A stretch of 64,000 bases of DNA from assembly GCA_008508345.1 (NCBI GenBank), contig QNGE01000276.1:81557-145556 (forward strand), read 5' to 3'. Origin of the DNA: Paragonimus westermani. Lineage: Eukaryota; Platyhelminthes; Trematoda; Plagiorchiida; Troglotrematidae. The notes beneath the pieces are model-generated. The model had not been told where the DNA came from, searched no databases, and worked only from the letters and a program-made list of their open reading frames with translations. Positions 12,165 to 23,935 of this stretch are shown here, in pieces; positions within the stretch are counted from its first letter, which is position 1; each line of letters begins with the position of its first letter. Made by a program: the position numbers and the translations under genes.

Positions 12165-12492
12165 GACTGCGCCCGAAAAAACGCACTACGCTCAAGTTTT
12201 GCCTTTGTTAGGGCTCGTCCGTGGTGTACATCCATGCCAGCATAGGAAAATGAACAGTGGTCAGTCATATACCAGACAACCGTGTTAACCATTTTACCGA
12301 TGATTCCATATTAGGTGTGCCTAAATTATCATATGCAGAGGCTTAACCACACTTACTTATGAATAATGCTAGAATATGTATTGCCGACGAGCCCTAACGA
12401 TAACAAAATGGTGACACATCTTTTCGAAGCAGGCTGGCTGGAAATTCTGTCACAGTGTAGAATTTGTGACCAATCGTGAGAGTTCAATTCGT
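12165..12492. repeat. old head-to-head inverted dimer of the tRNA-like short repeat (copy E)
   Basis: The left half (about 12170-12345) is the short repeat in reverse: body (CACTACGCTCAAG...GGGCTCGTC), the tRNA-like region (CAACCGTGTTAACCA) and head (TTAGGTGTGCCTAAATTATC). The right half (about 12335-12492) runs forward from the A-box region (GCAGAGGCTTAACC) through GACGAGCCCTAAC and TTTTCGAAGCAGGCTGGCTG into tail-like sequence. Both halves are well diverged from the 14.8 kb copy, so this is an old insertion. No target duplication could be recognised. Confidence 0.6.
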
Positions 12493-14809
12493 GTTAGCCA
12501 CAATTTTCTCGCTGCACATCAGTAATCAAAATATCGCACGTCTATATAGGACAGTCTTCTTCAGGGTATTTTTAAAACCGGGAATGTATTGAGTCAAAGC
12601 GTCATCCTTTGGTTTTGGTTAATTGAAGCCACCAAGTGACTGTGTTATACGAAGCAACACTCAGGAACTTACAGCTCTCTCGCCTGTGTTTTCAAGTTGC
12701 TTAGATGCCACGATAATACTTTAGACAGCAAACTATTATATGTCAGGTGTGCATCTTACGGAATGACATTACTATAGGTCAGCATATTCAAGTGAAATCA
12801 AAACTGACTCAACTGCTGGTTGTTCCCACAGAACACTTGAAAATGTTTACCCATCCCAATTTACGAAGTACTGGCCATCCAAAAAGTCCAATTTGTCATA
12901 TCTCTTTTAGAGTATATGTACGTGGGCATTTGTGGAACACTGTATTCTCAGAACTGCGAAAGGATTTGCAGCGTTCAGTTGGTTTTGAATGAACGGTTCT
13001 GGTCTGTCCTCTTGTTTTTTAAATCCCTCTAGATTAACTGGGTCAGCATTTCTGCAAAAATTTGTAGTCTGTCAAGTATTATTCGGATGCCCGTCACTCT
13101 CCAGCAACATGTTTGATTCAAAACAACAGTGATTATGTGCTCATCAAACACTTCAGCACAAAATTTATGCTCCCGACTTTACAAGATTTGAGTACACCAA
13201 GAGCCTCTGGTAACCATCAACGGGCGGTTGGGATGCCTGTGTTTTCAACAAGAAACTTGACCGTTGTGTTTATCTGGCTTGTTACATGAACACCTGCCAG
13301 GAGGCATTTGCGGAGACTCACTTTGAACACGTTATTATCTTCTTGGTTTTCTCAGTACAGTAAGGCAGTGGTATTCGTGATAGGGAGATCAGTTGGAGAT
13401 CAGTGCATTCGCCAAACGTTGAATGAAAGTATGTGTTATGAAAGCTAAACAACTCATCCCTCACTCTGTGACCGAATATGGCGTGATTTTGATGAGCTAT
13501 CTTCTGGAAAGCCTTCTTGTTGTGTTCTTCCCTACCTTGCTCAAAAATTTTGTCTATTGACGTTACTTAAGCGGGCTGTTTGCATGCGTCTTATTGAGTC
13601 GTTATCTATCAAACTGGTGTCTCTGTCGAGGTGGTCCTACTAGTCATTCCAGGCCATCTCAGAATCCACATCAAAAAGTGACTTCAATAAAGGAGTGACA
13701 CTGTTACTGACATGGCGTTCTATCATAAAGAGTGTGTCTTGGGATGAGTTCACAACCTTTTTTCTTGGCAGACTTTGTTTATATACTGAAAATAAACTAC
13801 GGTTTGAAATATCATGATTTGAATAAATGTTTTTTTGCAAAACTGTCTAACATCCAATTGAACAAGGAATGCAGTTTACTTAAAATAGAAGCTTCTGCAT
13901 ATCACATTAACAGTTTGTTCCTAACTGTGCAGGCCTTACATAATACCAATATACGGTTTTACGGAAAGTCAAGCAAGTTCTAAACTGATGGACATGTTTG
14001 AACCGTGATCGTACAGCTATATTCATATATCTTTTTCGGACGAATGACCAGATGAATACACGTCAGCTCGCAGAGACTGCTCCAGGTTCGTTGTCTTGTG
14101 TCAAAGATAGAGCACGCGACAAAAATAATGAAGTATTGAGTGGCTGCGTAACGTTAATAGTCAGATTCAATACTTCCCACAATAAGATTGATGGAAAATA
14201 CATTATATTTCCCGACCCAGCTTAGATACATATGACAACGAACAAAACGTTGAAAGTTGATAATCACGTCTTATTGCGGAAAGATCATGCTTACAGACAC
14301 GAGTCTGAAGAAATTTTTCCACGTAATAATTCGAATAAGGCCAACATTACCATATCAGATGTACGTCCGGGCAACATTTCGTTCGGTTTCGTCAGATGCA
14401 TACTCGTATTGATAGCCGAGTGGATAAAGAGAGGGATGTGTCCAGACGGTACGGTGCACTTCGTCCAGTTAATTGTCCAACCCATTTCATTTGCTGGTCG
14501 ACTAATGCACGCATGACATTTGAATCATCTACTCATCTGTCTATAAACAGTGCGCATCTACCCACCCACCTCATCGCCTATTTCGCTTTTTAATCTAATG
14601 AGAAGGGAAATAGTTCAACTTTTCAGATGTCACAAACTTCTCTGTAAGGGAGCCATGACCGTTAGCCAGACAAACTCTACTATTTTGCATGTGTATGCTC
14701 ATTCTTTAAAACTTTTGGTTATCATTTCGTGTGTGTAACCGACGAGAACAGACGAAATCTCGCTCAAACGTGTATCTCACAAGAATTTAGACGCAGGTTT
14801 TGTGGAAGA
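12493..14809. other. no recognised feature
   Basis: Several 65-95 codon frames occur, for example 14232-14516 on the plus strand. None carries a motif I recognise and opposite-strand frames overlap them. Treated as unassigned. Confidence 0.4.
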
Positions 14810-14842
14810 AAACCGTGATGATTGATGAGTAATTGGTGATTT

Positions 14843-14882
14843 GGTTTATTTTCAAGTTGACCATCACTCACATTTGATCGCA
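14843..14882 (+). repeat. left arm of 40-bp perfect inverted repeat, copy A
   Basis: This arm begins GGTTTATTTTCAAG and ends TTTGATCGCA. It is the exact reverse complement of 15106-15145. The same tail sequence, in the same orientation, opens copies B (29365) and C (60757). Confidence 0.9.
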
Positions 14883-14937
14883 AGCGAGAGTGGTTGAGCG
14901 TTCACATTTGACGGTTCGGTCGTGCCTAATGTGAGGT

Positions 14938-15006
14938 GAATGGCGCAGTGGTTAACACGGTTGCCTCATGATTGGAATGTCCGGAGTTCAAATCCCGGCC
15001 GTGGCA
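14938..15006 (+). promoter_or_regulatory. tRNA-like pol III promoter (A and B boxes) within copy A
   Basis: The A box TGGCGCAGTGGT is at 14941-14952 and the B box GAGTTCAAATC at 14984-14994. The spacing of 43 bases between their starts is that of a real tRNA gene. The sequence does not fold into a complete tRNA (no matching acceptor stem), so it is called tRNA-derived, not a tRNA gene. About 60 bases of conserved repeat head lie upstream in this copy (more in copies C and D). They contain a poorer second pair: GCGAGAGTGGTTGAGCG at 14884 and GGTTCGGTCGT at 14913. Confidence 0.7.
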
Positions 15007-15105
15007 AGGATATGCACTACTGACGAGCTCTAATGAGAGCGAAACTCGAGTCTAGTGCTTCTTTTCGAAAGAGGCTGGCTGGAAAGTCTATCTGAATGCG
15101 AACGC

Positions 15106-15145
15106 TGCGATCAAATGTGAGTGATGGTCAACTTGAAAATAAACC
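15106..15145 (-). repeat. right arm of 40-bp perfect inverted repeat, copy A
   Basis: Exact reverse complement of 14843-14882. Its last five bases, AAACC, are also the first five of the 12-bp target duplication, giving a microhomology at the element-target join. Confidence 0.9.
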
Positions 15146-15152
15146 GTGATGA

Positions 15153-15381
15153 ACAACTGTTTTTCAATAATTCATCATCAGATCTATACGACTGTATGGG
15201 TTCAGCGAAATCAAATCTGTATGGAAACAAAACAAAGATATTTAGCAGAATGTCGGTATATCATGTAGAGCATTACAAAATATCTAAGCATCTGTAAGCC
15301 AGCCAATCAGAGCGCCAAGCATAGAATTATCGGTTGGTGTTTAGATGGGCATGCAAATCGATGGTGTAGCCTTTAGCCACG
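15153..15381. other. spacer, nothing recognised
   Basis: Short AT-rich interval between the fold-back repeat and the PLE remnant. Confidence 0.4.
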
Positions 15382-15690
15382 TCAACTGTAGGGTTCGCCC
15401 GAATTTTTTGTGTGAATACAAAATCGGGTTTCGTAAACGAATGTCAATCGATTCAACAATAGTGTGCATCGTTTATCCGAAGAATTTGGGGTGGTTGACC
15501 GGAACTCTAGAGATAAGACGAAACTCCTGTGTGGAGTCACCCCGGTTATCAGTACTCGCCACATGTGCGATGAATTTGGTCGAAGCTGTCTCGAGCCACA
15601 TTGATGTTCTTCGATCCGTTTTGACAAACGCCCAGTCGTGCGACCTACAAGTTCTGCTGCACGGCAGTACGAGGATGAGTACACACTCAT
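15382..15690 (-). pseudogene. Penelope-like element remnant, GIY-YIG part
   Basis: The minus-strand frame reads VYSSSYCRAAELVGRTTGRL followed by SKRIEEH. This aligns with VYSFKCSCGASYVGRTTRRLSQRIREH of the copy at 8.9-9.5 kb. The tyrosine of YVG is replaced by leucine and the C-x-C pair is reduced. A second frame (around 15505-15600) continues with FIAHVASTDNRGDSTQEF, corresponding to ILAHLVDTGHQISPEVAF. At least one frameshift separates the two, so the domain is inactive. Confidence 0.65.
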
Positions 15691-18600
15691 AGAAAGGCCG
15701 GAGATGGAAATTTTGTCTTACAGGTTGGAAGTAATCGAGGAGGATACGGTGAACTAACTGCTTAGTGTTGTCAGTAAAAATGTTTGCTCAAAAGACAGGT
15801 AAAGTCGACGGTTAGTTGTCTGCGTTAAACCGAAGGCAGATTAAATCTCGCAAGACAAAATTTTTATCCACCTGTTCAAAAATGAAACGTCTGTTTGCAA
15901 CAACGGTGATCTTATTTCTTGGTGAGAAGCTTGATCTATGTGTGCATGTCATGACGTTCAGTAGTTTGTTGTACATTTTATATCGATCTCCACTGCTCAA
16001 GAGTATAAAGCAGTTTTGCTACAGAAGTATAATACTCATTTCCATGTACGTCACAATTTCAGTTAAATTCTTGGACGACAGTACAACTAGGAATGTATAA
16101 CACAGTAAAACGTATACCAAAATTGAGAGTATAGAAACGAGGGACTACATAGTACTTGTTGCTTAAGATTAGATAATTCGAACCTATGTAAACGGTCTCG
16201 TTGCAGGCCAGGGTTTGTACGATAACTTTAACGATAACGAAGGACGTATTGTTTGAATCTGTCTATCCTAACCACACTTCTTCAGAGTTTATTCACACGA
16301 CATTGCCCTTCATAGTGAATAAATGTTTAACTGAACTCTACATTGATCATGGTGACAGTGGTTATGAACTACACTTGAAAAGTTGTAGGCAGTTGATGGT
16401 TATTGCACATAAGACTTACGTTAAATGACTGATTTCTTGCGGTTCGTCTGGTGGTTCCACTAAACAGGGCACTGTGGGATAGTTTTTAAACCTTAGTACC
16501 ATCAAATGTCAGTGGTTACATTTACAAGTTTGGTTCGTACGTAAGTGTTTTAAAATCACCTTTATACTGGGTAATCTCGGTCTCAAAGTAAGTTTTTATC
16601 GTCGTTTTCTGTGTTAACTGAAGAACTGCTTTGATGCAGCGTTTGGAAATAATCAAACTGATTTAACATAACTTGTAAAAAGCCAGAATTAAGCTCATTC
16701 TGTAGTTGTTTGCTTTCAAGATATTTATGACAGTTTGACTTGAGTTTACTGAGTTTGTTATTATCAATTCGTCTGAAAAATTTACACAGCTTGCTTCCAG
16801 AATTTCCACAGAGAGCAGTTTGCTTTTTTCCGCTCACAGAACGAGTTTTTGTGTACACTGTACCTTTTTCTCTAGTTCCAAAATGAAGCATCTTTGCAGG
16901 ACAGGTTGTAGATAATCAGTAACTGATTTAATGTCAACGTTTCATGCTTGACAAAAAACATCATCAGGCTAAGAAACTAGCTGTTTTTTCAACGAATCTG
17001 TGGAATTCAGATCTGCTTATCGGCAGCATGTTGAGAATGAATGCAGACATAAGCTGGAACTTTTGAGATTTCCTCACCACAGCAATAGACATGTGAACAA
17101 TTAGAAGTTAATACTCACACATTTATTTACACAGTTAACTTATCTCATATCGGACAATGTCAGAAATCGAAAATGTTCATCCGCAAAATGTTTCGATTCG
17201 TGCTGTAAGTAAGCAGTCAGAAGCAGAACAGTCCGGGTTAAGTATTGAACCGACAATTTCTGAATTGACGATTCTTGCAACTCGTTGGTGTTTCTAAGGA
17301 CCAGCAGGAAAGATTGTGTAATCCTGCACCAGTTAGTAACGCGGTATTGATGATTTTGAGACTGGATGAAACTGTCGTTGGTACGAAGACAGACGAAAGT
17401 AACGGCAAATTATGAAACGTCTACTATATAAACAACATTAGGAGAAGAAAATCAAAGTTTAAACTACGAATATAGGTAGGAATGGAGATGTAGTGAACAT
17501 GTTTTTGCTTGTGACAGGCGTACCGAGGATCTGGTCTGAAAGAACAGTTATTTCGGAATGAATCATCATCGGTAAACCGATTTTTAGACTGCTCGAAAGT
17601 TGTTCTCAAACTGCAAAATCTCATTCTATACAGATATCTCCTGGCCGTTTTTCTCTTCATATTTGAATGACCGTAAGATGTCTAAATCGCTTGATAAAGG
17701 CTTTTCGAGAGGGTCGAAATGTTTCGAAACCGATAACTCTCGGTTCCAACTCGTTGTGGCTTAACCAAGGATTTACTTACTAATGAACATCAGCACAACA
17801 ACGGTTGTGATGTATTAAGATGTCTAAGAATTGATCTTTTTTCGTCGTGTGATTTGTTGATGCTACAATGTTTAGAGCTTTGAAAACTTGACTCGCGTTT
17901 TGATGAAATTAAATTACACATATTCAAGTCAAAGGATTTCCTGCTGACTTGTAATTATCAACTTCGTAGATTTTTATGTGAGCTTGAAGAGGAAAAGTAA
18001 CGAAACACATAAAAATGCAAACAAATATTCATTAGCACTGATTAATTTTGCCTACATTTTCACGCAATCTGTGACGGTATGTGAATTTTCCAAGTTTTAC
18101 CCCGTTTCACTTTCTCATCTTGTTGAGGAGTGTTTATTCATTGCAGAATTATTCAACAAAATTGTGGAGTTGTGATCGGTATCAGTAAGACCTAACAATA
18201 ATCCACGGTTATAAACGTACTTGACTAGAATTAGAAAAATTCGTACAATTTTAGCATGTTTCAATGCATCTACCAAAAACGACATCAAAATTCACGTCTC
18301 ACACAGATTTGAACGTTGGTTACAGTTAAAAAGCTGCACCTCTTTTAGTAATTAAAAAAAATACTTGACAATAAAAAAATGGTTTACATCCTATTGGCTT
18401 CATCAAAACTTTCACAATGTTTTTTCGATTGAGCTGACAACGACAAAACTAACTTACCGGACTGTCTTATATGAATTAAATGAAAATTATGAAAGATTCA
18501 TATGAACAGTCGAAGTTCGGAATAAAGGCTTCTTGCTAGAACAACTAATTATTATCATTTCCGGATTGTTTTTGTTCTGATTCTGCTCATTCTGACAAGA

Positions 18601-19290
18601 TTTTACCGAACAATCACAGTCAAGGCGCAACACTATTTCGGATTAGGAAAATGACTGCACATTTTCCGCTGATTAGTCTGTCGGAGTATACACATATATA
18701 GATACGTATGCCTGTCAAAATGAGTTATTAGGGGATTGCGTTTGGGCGACATTGCGATCGCGTATGAGCACTGATCTGACTTCGTGTATGCATTTGCCTG
18801 CATGCACGCTTGTCGTATTATCTATATAGTTATCTAGGGGGACACCAATTAGTCCCTAGTTTTATTAATTATATTAAGTATGTTTGCACGCGAACAGAAC
18901 TGATTTTATTTTCAATAACCCAATTTTTGAAAGCAGATTAGAAATATCTCTCTGGAAGTACAAATAGGTCCGCATTACTAGACTGACTGTTGGGATAAAT
19001 GATATACAGTAGTGTGTGAGCTTGAAAGTTTCAAGGGTTATTTGGAAACTTATGTGATGTCAGTATTGTTTAAGGAAGTGACAAAGCCGTGCATATACCT
19101 GTATGTGAACAAATTACGCAAATAATCACCTTTCGTGTGTTATGCATAGAAGTGAAAATATTAATAAGTAGAAATTACCTCGCGTGAACAACTTACTTAC
19201 TCCGAGTAAAATGTGTTGTTCAGTTTGGCGTTAACTAGTATACGGGTTGAAAGTGTTCAACTGGAGTTGTTTGTTTAGTTCAACGCGGAG
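15691..19290. other. no firm feature; one small ATG-started frame
   Basis: Mostly AT-rich DNA without motifs. A 47-codon plus-strand frame at 17158-17301 starts MSEIENVHPQNVSIRAVSK and ends before a stop. It is too short and motif-free to call. Other open segments here look like chance. Confidence 0.35.
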
Positions 19291-19345
19291 TGTAAATGAG
19301 GGTTCTGTTATACCTGCTCGTATCAGGCAGTCACGGGTTCAAATT
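19291..19345 (+). repeat. possible diverged tRNA-like short-repeat fragment
   Basis: A B-box-like CGGGTTCAAAT follows an A-box-like region at roughly the spacing seen in copy A (43 bases). Identity outside the B box is low, so this is tentative. Confidence 0.2.
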
Positions 19346-20446
19346 TTTCATTATCAATAATGGTGTGGGACCATATGAACTGTGATTTTTATCATCAGTA
19401 TCTTTCACTGGAACACGTCACCGTCCTGAGCGTCACAAAGTGGTGATAGGTTGGACATGCTCTATCCAGCAATAGGGTTTGTTTAAGCAAATAACCTACA
19501 TGCCTTAACACAGGTATTGTTCTTAAGATCGGTCACTCCGTGGAAAGACGATTAAGTTTTGAACTCGAAAGGTTGCTAACTCGAACCCACTCAACTTATG
19601 TCTATCCCATGTGACGACAATCAGAGGCCACCAGTTGCAGTAGGGTGTCATTCTGTAAGACACTGAGTAATGAATAAAAGTTACACACTTCAAACTGCAG
19701 AAATGGCCTTAATTTGCAGCACCAAATGGATTGAAATGTGTATCGACCACACAGGACTGCACAAAATAACTTGCAGTGCTTGGCTTGCAGACTACAGACA
19801 TTTAACTACCATACGAGTTGGAATCAGCAGTGCACAGAAAATTGAAGGTATATTGGCGATCATCATTATTTTTGACAATTTATTTATATCGGACGGAGCA
19901 GGTAAGTATACACTGCAAAGGTCATCGGCATACATTCACACTGTGTAATTTGTACTCATGACTAGTGACCAAATTAACGAGAGTAACGAATTGGGTGCGG
20001 GTGTGGTACTTGTTGGCTATGCCACAAGAATGCCTCCAGAATGACCCACTGCTCTGTTTAGAAGTTGGCGATTAGGGACAATCAAAAGGCGAGTGAGGGT
20101 GTTATCACGGAATTCGAAACATTGCCCACACAGTGAACAGGGCTGTCCATCACGCTAACGATAGGATGACCATCAACTGATTCGATACATTCACAACAGG
20201 CAGCGTGTCACAGCCACTGGTGATTTTTCAGCCGCAAATTTCTGACCTTCATCTTTAAAAAGTTTGTTTTTGTCACATTTACAAAGTTATGGCTAGTTAT
20301 TGACTGGTTGGTTCAAGAACAATCAGGACCAACTTATACTGAAGTCACAGTACCCACAGGCACAAATGAAACTTTGAGTTGTGCGACGTAGAAGGGGCTA
20401 CAGCTTTTCAAGCCATTATTACCGTGAATAGTTACGACCGGGATGA
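19346..20446. other. mostly unassigned; one possible exon end
   Basis: A frame running through 19670-19910 ends at a strong donor-like GCAG|GTAAGTAT (19911), and several TTGCAG acceptor-like sites lie within it. No protein family is recognised, so it is recorded only as a possibility. Confidence 0.2.
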
Positions 20447-21214
20447 ACTACGAGCAGAGAAAACGACCTTTATTGTAGCGGACTGGAGACTGAAACAACC
20501 TGGTTCTTGAGTACAATTTATATCACTTTGAGCGTATCGTTACTCACAGTTACGTCATATACGCCCGATATTGATGCAATTTTTGGCAAACCTTTGTTGA
20601 CAGTTAGACCTTAGAAAAGTGCAGCTCGATTGACGGATGCTAGTCAACGTGATGTTTACAATCACCCTGATGACATTTTTCCCAAGGATATCAAAAAATT
20701 ACTCCCAAAAGTTGGCGAAACCGTTGGAGTAACGAAGACGAGAGGTACATATATGTGCGATTGATCCGAGATTATATCAACGAAAAAGTTGTCAGCTGGA
20801 TCTGTCTACAGTTTAAGCACTACGATCCTTGGCGTTCAGTTCATGACAATAATTTGAATTGCATCTACAGTTGAGTAATAATCCGAGTATATCCACAAGT
20901 GTGCTCATCGCTTGAAAAACAACTGTAGAATCAAACTGCGGTCAAATATTCAAGATTAGTTGTGACAGAAATAACAATCGACCTTTGATACGCTGTCCTT
21001 TGCCGACACAAATATATCAGATTTTGTAGACTGGTTTAATTCACCCGTTCTGAAGCAACGAAATCACTGGAACCGTTCCGGATGGAGTACCAACATAAAG
21101 AGACGGAGATGGCGCCGCTATCAGTCCGAATTCCTCCGCAACGCACGCGCAAAACAATTCTTTTCGGAATGTGTTAGACGAAAAGTCCATCGAAAATTTG
21201 AGAAGAATATCTAA
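20447..21214 (+). pseudogene. unidentified decayed reading frame
   Basis: A single frame of 256 codons reads as protein-like text interrupted by about eight stops. The first 55 codons are open and include SYTPDIDAIFGKPLLTVRP. A middle part includes DIFPKDIKKLLPKVGETVG. The last 79 codons (20975-21214) are open, lack a methionine start, and end in a strongly basic stretch with RRRWRRYQ. Staying in one frame over 768 bases suggests a decayed gene or transposon protein, but each piece could be chance. I recognise no family. Confidence 0.22.
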
Positions 21215-21467
21215 AAACCACTTTCGATCGAGTTGTCACGAAGTATTTCACCCACGATCTATAAGGAACCAAACAAGTGCCCAAACATTTTACTCAACAC
21301 CATAGTATCAACCTACCAACGGAATCCCCGTCAGGGGGTTAGTTGTTGGAATAAGCAAACTGATTGCTCAGTCTTTTTTAACACCTGGTGATTATTCCGT
21401 GCCATAACCACGTTTAATTGTCAATAAATATTTGAGGGTTGTAATTCGATCAGTCTTTGCATAAGAT
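21215..21467. other. spacer, nothing recognised
   Basis: No motif seen. Confidence 0.35.
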
Positions 21468-21598
21468 TGACGGCAGAGTGGTTAATACACTTCCATCACA
21501 CTTGTGGACAATATCCGGTTGGAGTATGGGCATGTTATCAGTGGTGAACCCCTACAAGAACGGTGCCTGAGTTTGGCACTTTTCTTCTCAATTAGTCA
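21468..21598 (+). repeat. diverged tRNA-like short-repeat copy (F)
   Basis: GGCAGAGTGGTTAATACAC matches the A-box region GGCGCAGTGGTTAACACGG. It is followed by a recognisable body (CAGTGGTGAACCCC...CCTGAGTTTGGCAC) corresponding to ACTGACGAGCTC...ACTCGAGTCTAGTGC. Only the forward orientation is present, with no inverted partner. Confidence 0.5.
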
Positions 21599-22984
21599 GC
21601 AAAAATGTCTGGATAGGAAAACTGCGGTCAACTGTGAGCAGTGTTCAATCTATAAAAGTAAAATCGCCAGGCGCAAGCCAAATGAAAAGCACCAGGTATT
21701 AAACTATCCGGTGAAATTTCTTCAGCTATAAACTCCCAGCAGTATGTGAGTCCCACGATGAATACAAGAAACTAATTGCATCATGTATAAACGTGTATTG
21801 CACACAACATTCGTCTGCACATTAGAAGGCAGACTGTGGAGTAGGAATGAGACCACTCGATAGTAAATAACTAATTCCAAAACATTGTCCTCTTTCGTTT
21901 TCCAACTAACTAAAGTTGGAACTATTCACCACAGGGACATTAAGTTGAAGTTGCTTACCCTTATGAATCAGTCGCAAATGTTTAATTATGTGGTCACCCA
22001 CTAGGCTGACACCCAAAGGCCTACAACAGATGGTTTCAGAGACAGAACGGTCAAAGTATACAAGGGGGGCATCCACGATAGTCAGTGTGACACGTTGGTC
22101 ATTTCATAATGATTTGAAATCGTCTGAACAAGTTAATCTTCACTGGTGCCATAATATGACGTGCAACACTGAATGTGATTAAGAATGGTTATACTGCATT
22201 ACTCGGCTGAACAAATAAACCTGGCATCACAGAGCAGAGTGAGAATTGCAATACACTTTATCCAAATGTGATGAACGTATGTTCTATCGATTAATTTCAT
22301 ACACATCGCGTTTCACGGCTATAAAGCAACGTGTGTACGACGGCTTCCCAGCAAGACCATTCAAAGACCATTACGTTGTCACCATAATGGCATTAATGAG
22401 GAAAATGAAATATAGCTGTCCCTGATGAACAGTAAATATACCGTGCTTTAAACTGGATCGCCAATCAGGTGGCCATCCTAGTGAGAAGGTGCAATGCTTG
22501 GTGGGGAGAAGGACTGTATTCTAAACGTTTCTGCCACATAGAGATGGTTATGAGATTACTCTGAAAACGAAGTGCCGAGTTTCATTGAGAACCGAAACGA
22601 GTGGCTATCACCGACGGACTGCTTTGCACTCATGGACGCTTGGGCTAGTGAACGTGTTTTAGCGAATGGTACTCGAGACCAAATTATTTTGTCAGCAGAC
22701 CAAAAACGTGTTCTGTGTACTAACTACTCCAATTGTGCAAAAGGGAGACATTTTGTAACAGGGAATTGTCACAATTCATATGCCTGAGGTCACAAGCCGT
22801 GGTCTCTGCTTTGTGACTTACGGATGATGAACGGGTCAGGCTACAGTGCCAAACTAAATTCGACTAAAAGTGTTTGAAGCATACTGTTTCAACGGGTATA
22901 AGAAAATAATTTAGTATGACTCTACCACATCCCTCACACGATGCTTCCAGAGGCGAACTTCCCGGAGCATGATAAACTGGTAAC
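21599..22984. other. no recognised gene
   Basis: Includes frames at 21988-22182 and 22572-22787 without known motifs. No 5' LTR, gag or protease of the downstream Gypsy copy could be found here, so that element appears 5'-truncated. Confidence 0.4.
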
Positions 22985-23079
22985 GAAGTATAGAGTCGTT
23001 CTACTAGTGAGAAAGCACAAAACCCAGTTTGGACAGATTGAAGTGAACGTACCCAGAGCAATGCCAACTTGTGACAGTC

Positions 23080-23935
23080 AGTTGCTGAACGAATTTCAGG
23101 GATTGTTCACTACGGATCAGGACCCGTACGGCCATTGTAACTGGAATGAACAAGAAATCCCCATCGAGTCAAGACGATTTCGGACATTCGGACTCCAAAG
23201 AGTTCCAGTGCACTTGCAGCCGGAAGTTGAACGACAAGTGAAGGACATGCTGAGGGAAGAAATCATCGAGGAGGCGGACAGTCCGGTCAATTTTCATGTC
23301 TTGTCGGTAAAAAGCCTAACAGTAAATTCCGATTTTGTGTTGATTTCAGGCGGCTGAACGAGATAAAGATAAATAAAGTGGTAGCAGTCCCGTCGGTGAC
23401 GGAGATTTTTGACAAGCTGCAGAACGCCAGGGTGTGTACAGTGTTGGACTTACGGTCCGGATATTGGCAGTTCTCGATCAAACAATCGGACCGAGATAAA
23501 ACAGCAGTCACAGTGGGAGAAAAGCAATACCGCTTGAAGCGAATACCGTTCAGATTCTCAGGCACCCCCTTCACGTTCAGATGACTGATGCTGAAGGTGT
23601 TGGACGGATTGAGCAACACTGTTGTCTACGGGGACGATATTGTCATTTACAGCATAAATGAGACAGAACATACAATGCACGTTTCGGCGGTGCTGCAGAA
23701 GATCGAAAAAGTCGGCCTCCGGATCAATAGATCAAAGTCTCAACTGGCGAAACAAACGTTAGTACCTCTCGGTCACAAGGTCGGTCAGGGGGAGGTCCAG
23801 CCACTGCCCGAGAAACTGCTGACACTCAAGACTATTCCGGTGCCAACTTCGGAGAGGACGCTGCGACAGTTTCTCGATCGCGTTGGGTTAAACAACCGTT
23901 TAATCAACAATTTTCATCACCTCGCGAGTCCCTAA
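23080..23935 (+). pseudogene. Gypsy G1 reverse transcriptase
   Basis: The domain opens with NEFQGLFTTDQDPYGHCNW and EIPIES, then LQPEVERQVKDMLREEIIEE. A frameshift near 23305-23320 moves to the frame reading KFRFCVDFRRLNE, followed by VCTVLDLRSGYWQFSI with the first catalytic Asp. A stop at 23582-23584 sits where the family has FQRLM; it can be explained by a CGA to TGA change. Then comes VVYGDDIVIYS with the catalytic DD pair (family usually YxDD with a hydrophobic x; here Gly) and the thumb region GLRINRSKSQLAKQ. The frame closes with another stop at 23934. In life it would copy element RNA into cDNA in a cytoplasmic particle. Confidence 0.85.

Larger units (their letters stand above)
14822..15140. 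repeat. fold-back tRNA-like short retroelement, best copy (copy A)
   Basis: About 319 bp flanked by a 12-bp direct repeat AAACCGTGATGA (14810-14821 and 15141-15152), read as the target-site duplication. Order on the plus strand: reversed tail (14822-14882), then forward head (from about 14881), a tRNA-like promoter unit (14938-15006), body (GACGAGCTCTAATGAG, TTTTCGAAAGAGGCTGGCTG) and forward tail to the duplication. The two tail copies form a perfect 40-bp inverted repeat. There is no coding capacity. The internal pol III-type boxes suggest a SINE. The inverted ends and long duplication fit an inverted retroposition event better than a DNA transposon. Confidence 0.8.

Noticed and set aside
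14938..15006. A real tRNA gene
   Set aside because: The A and B boxes and their spacing are tRNA-like, but no matching acceptor stem exists and the unit recurs inside a dispersed repeat.
14822..15140. A classical TIR-type MITE
   Set aside because: Duplications are 11-13 bp and differ in length between copies, the inverted arms differ between copies, and the interior is tRNA-derived. Retroposition explains this better, although not with certainty.
16583..16891. 102-codon minus-strand frame, lysine- and serine-rich
   Set aside because: Low-complexity AT-rich composition, no motif and no splice or promoter support.
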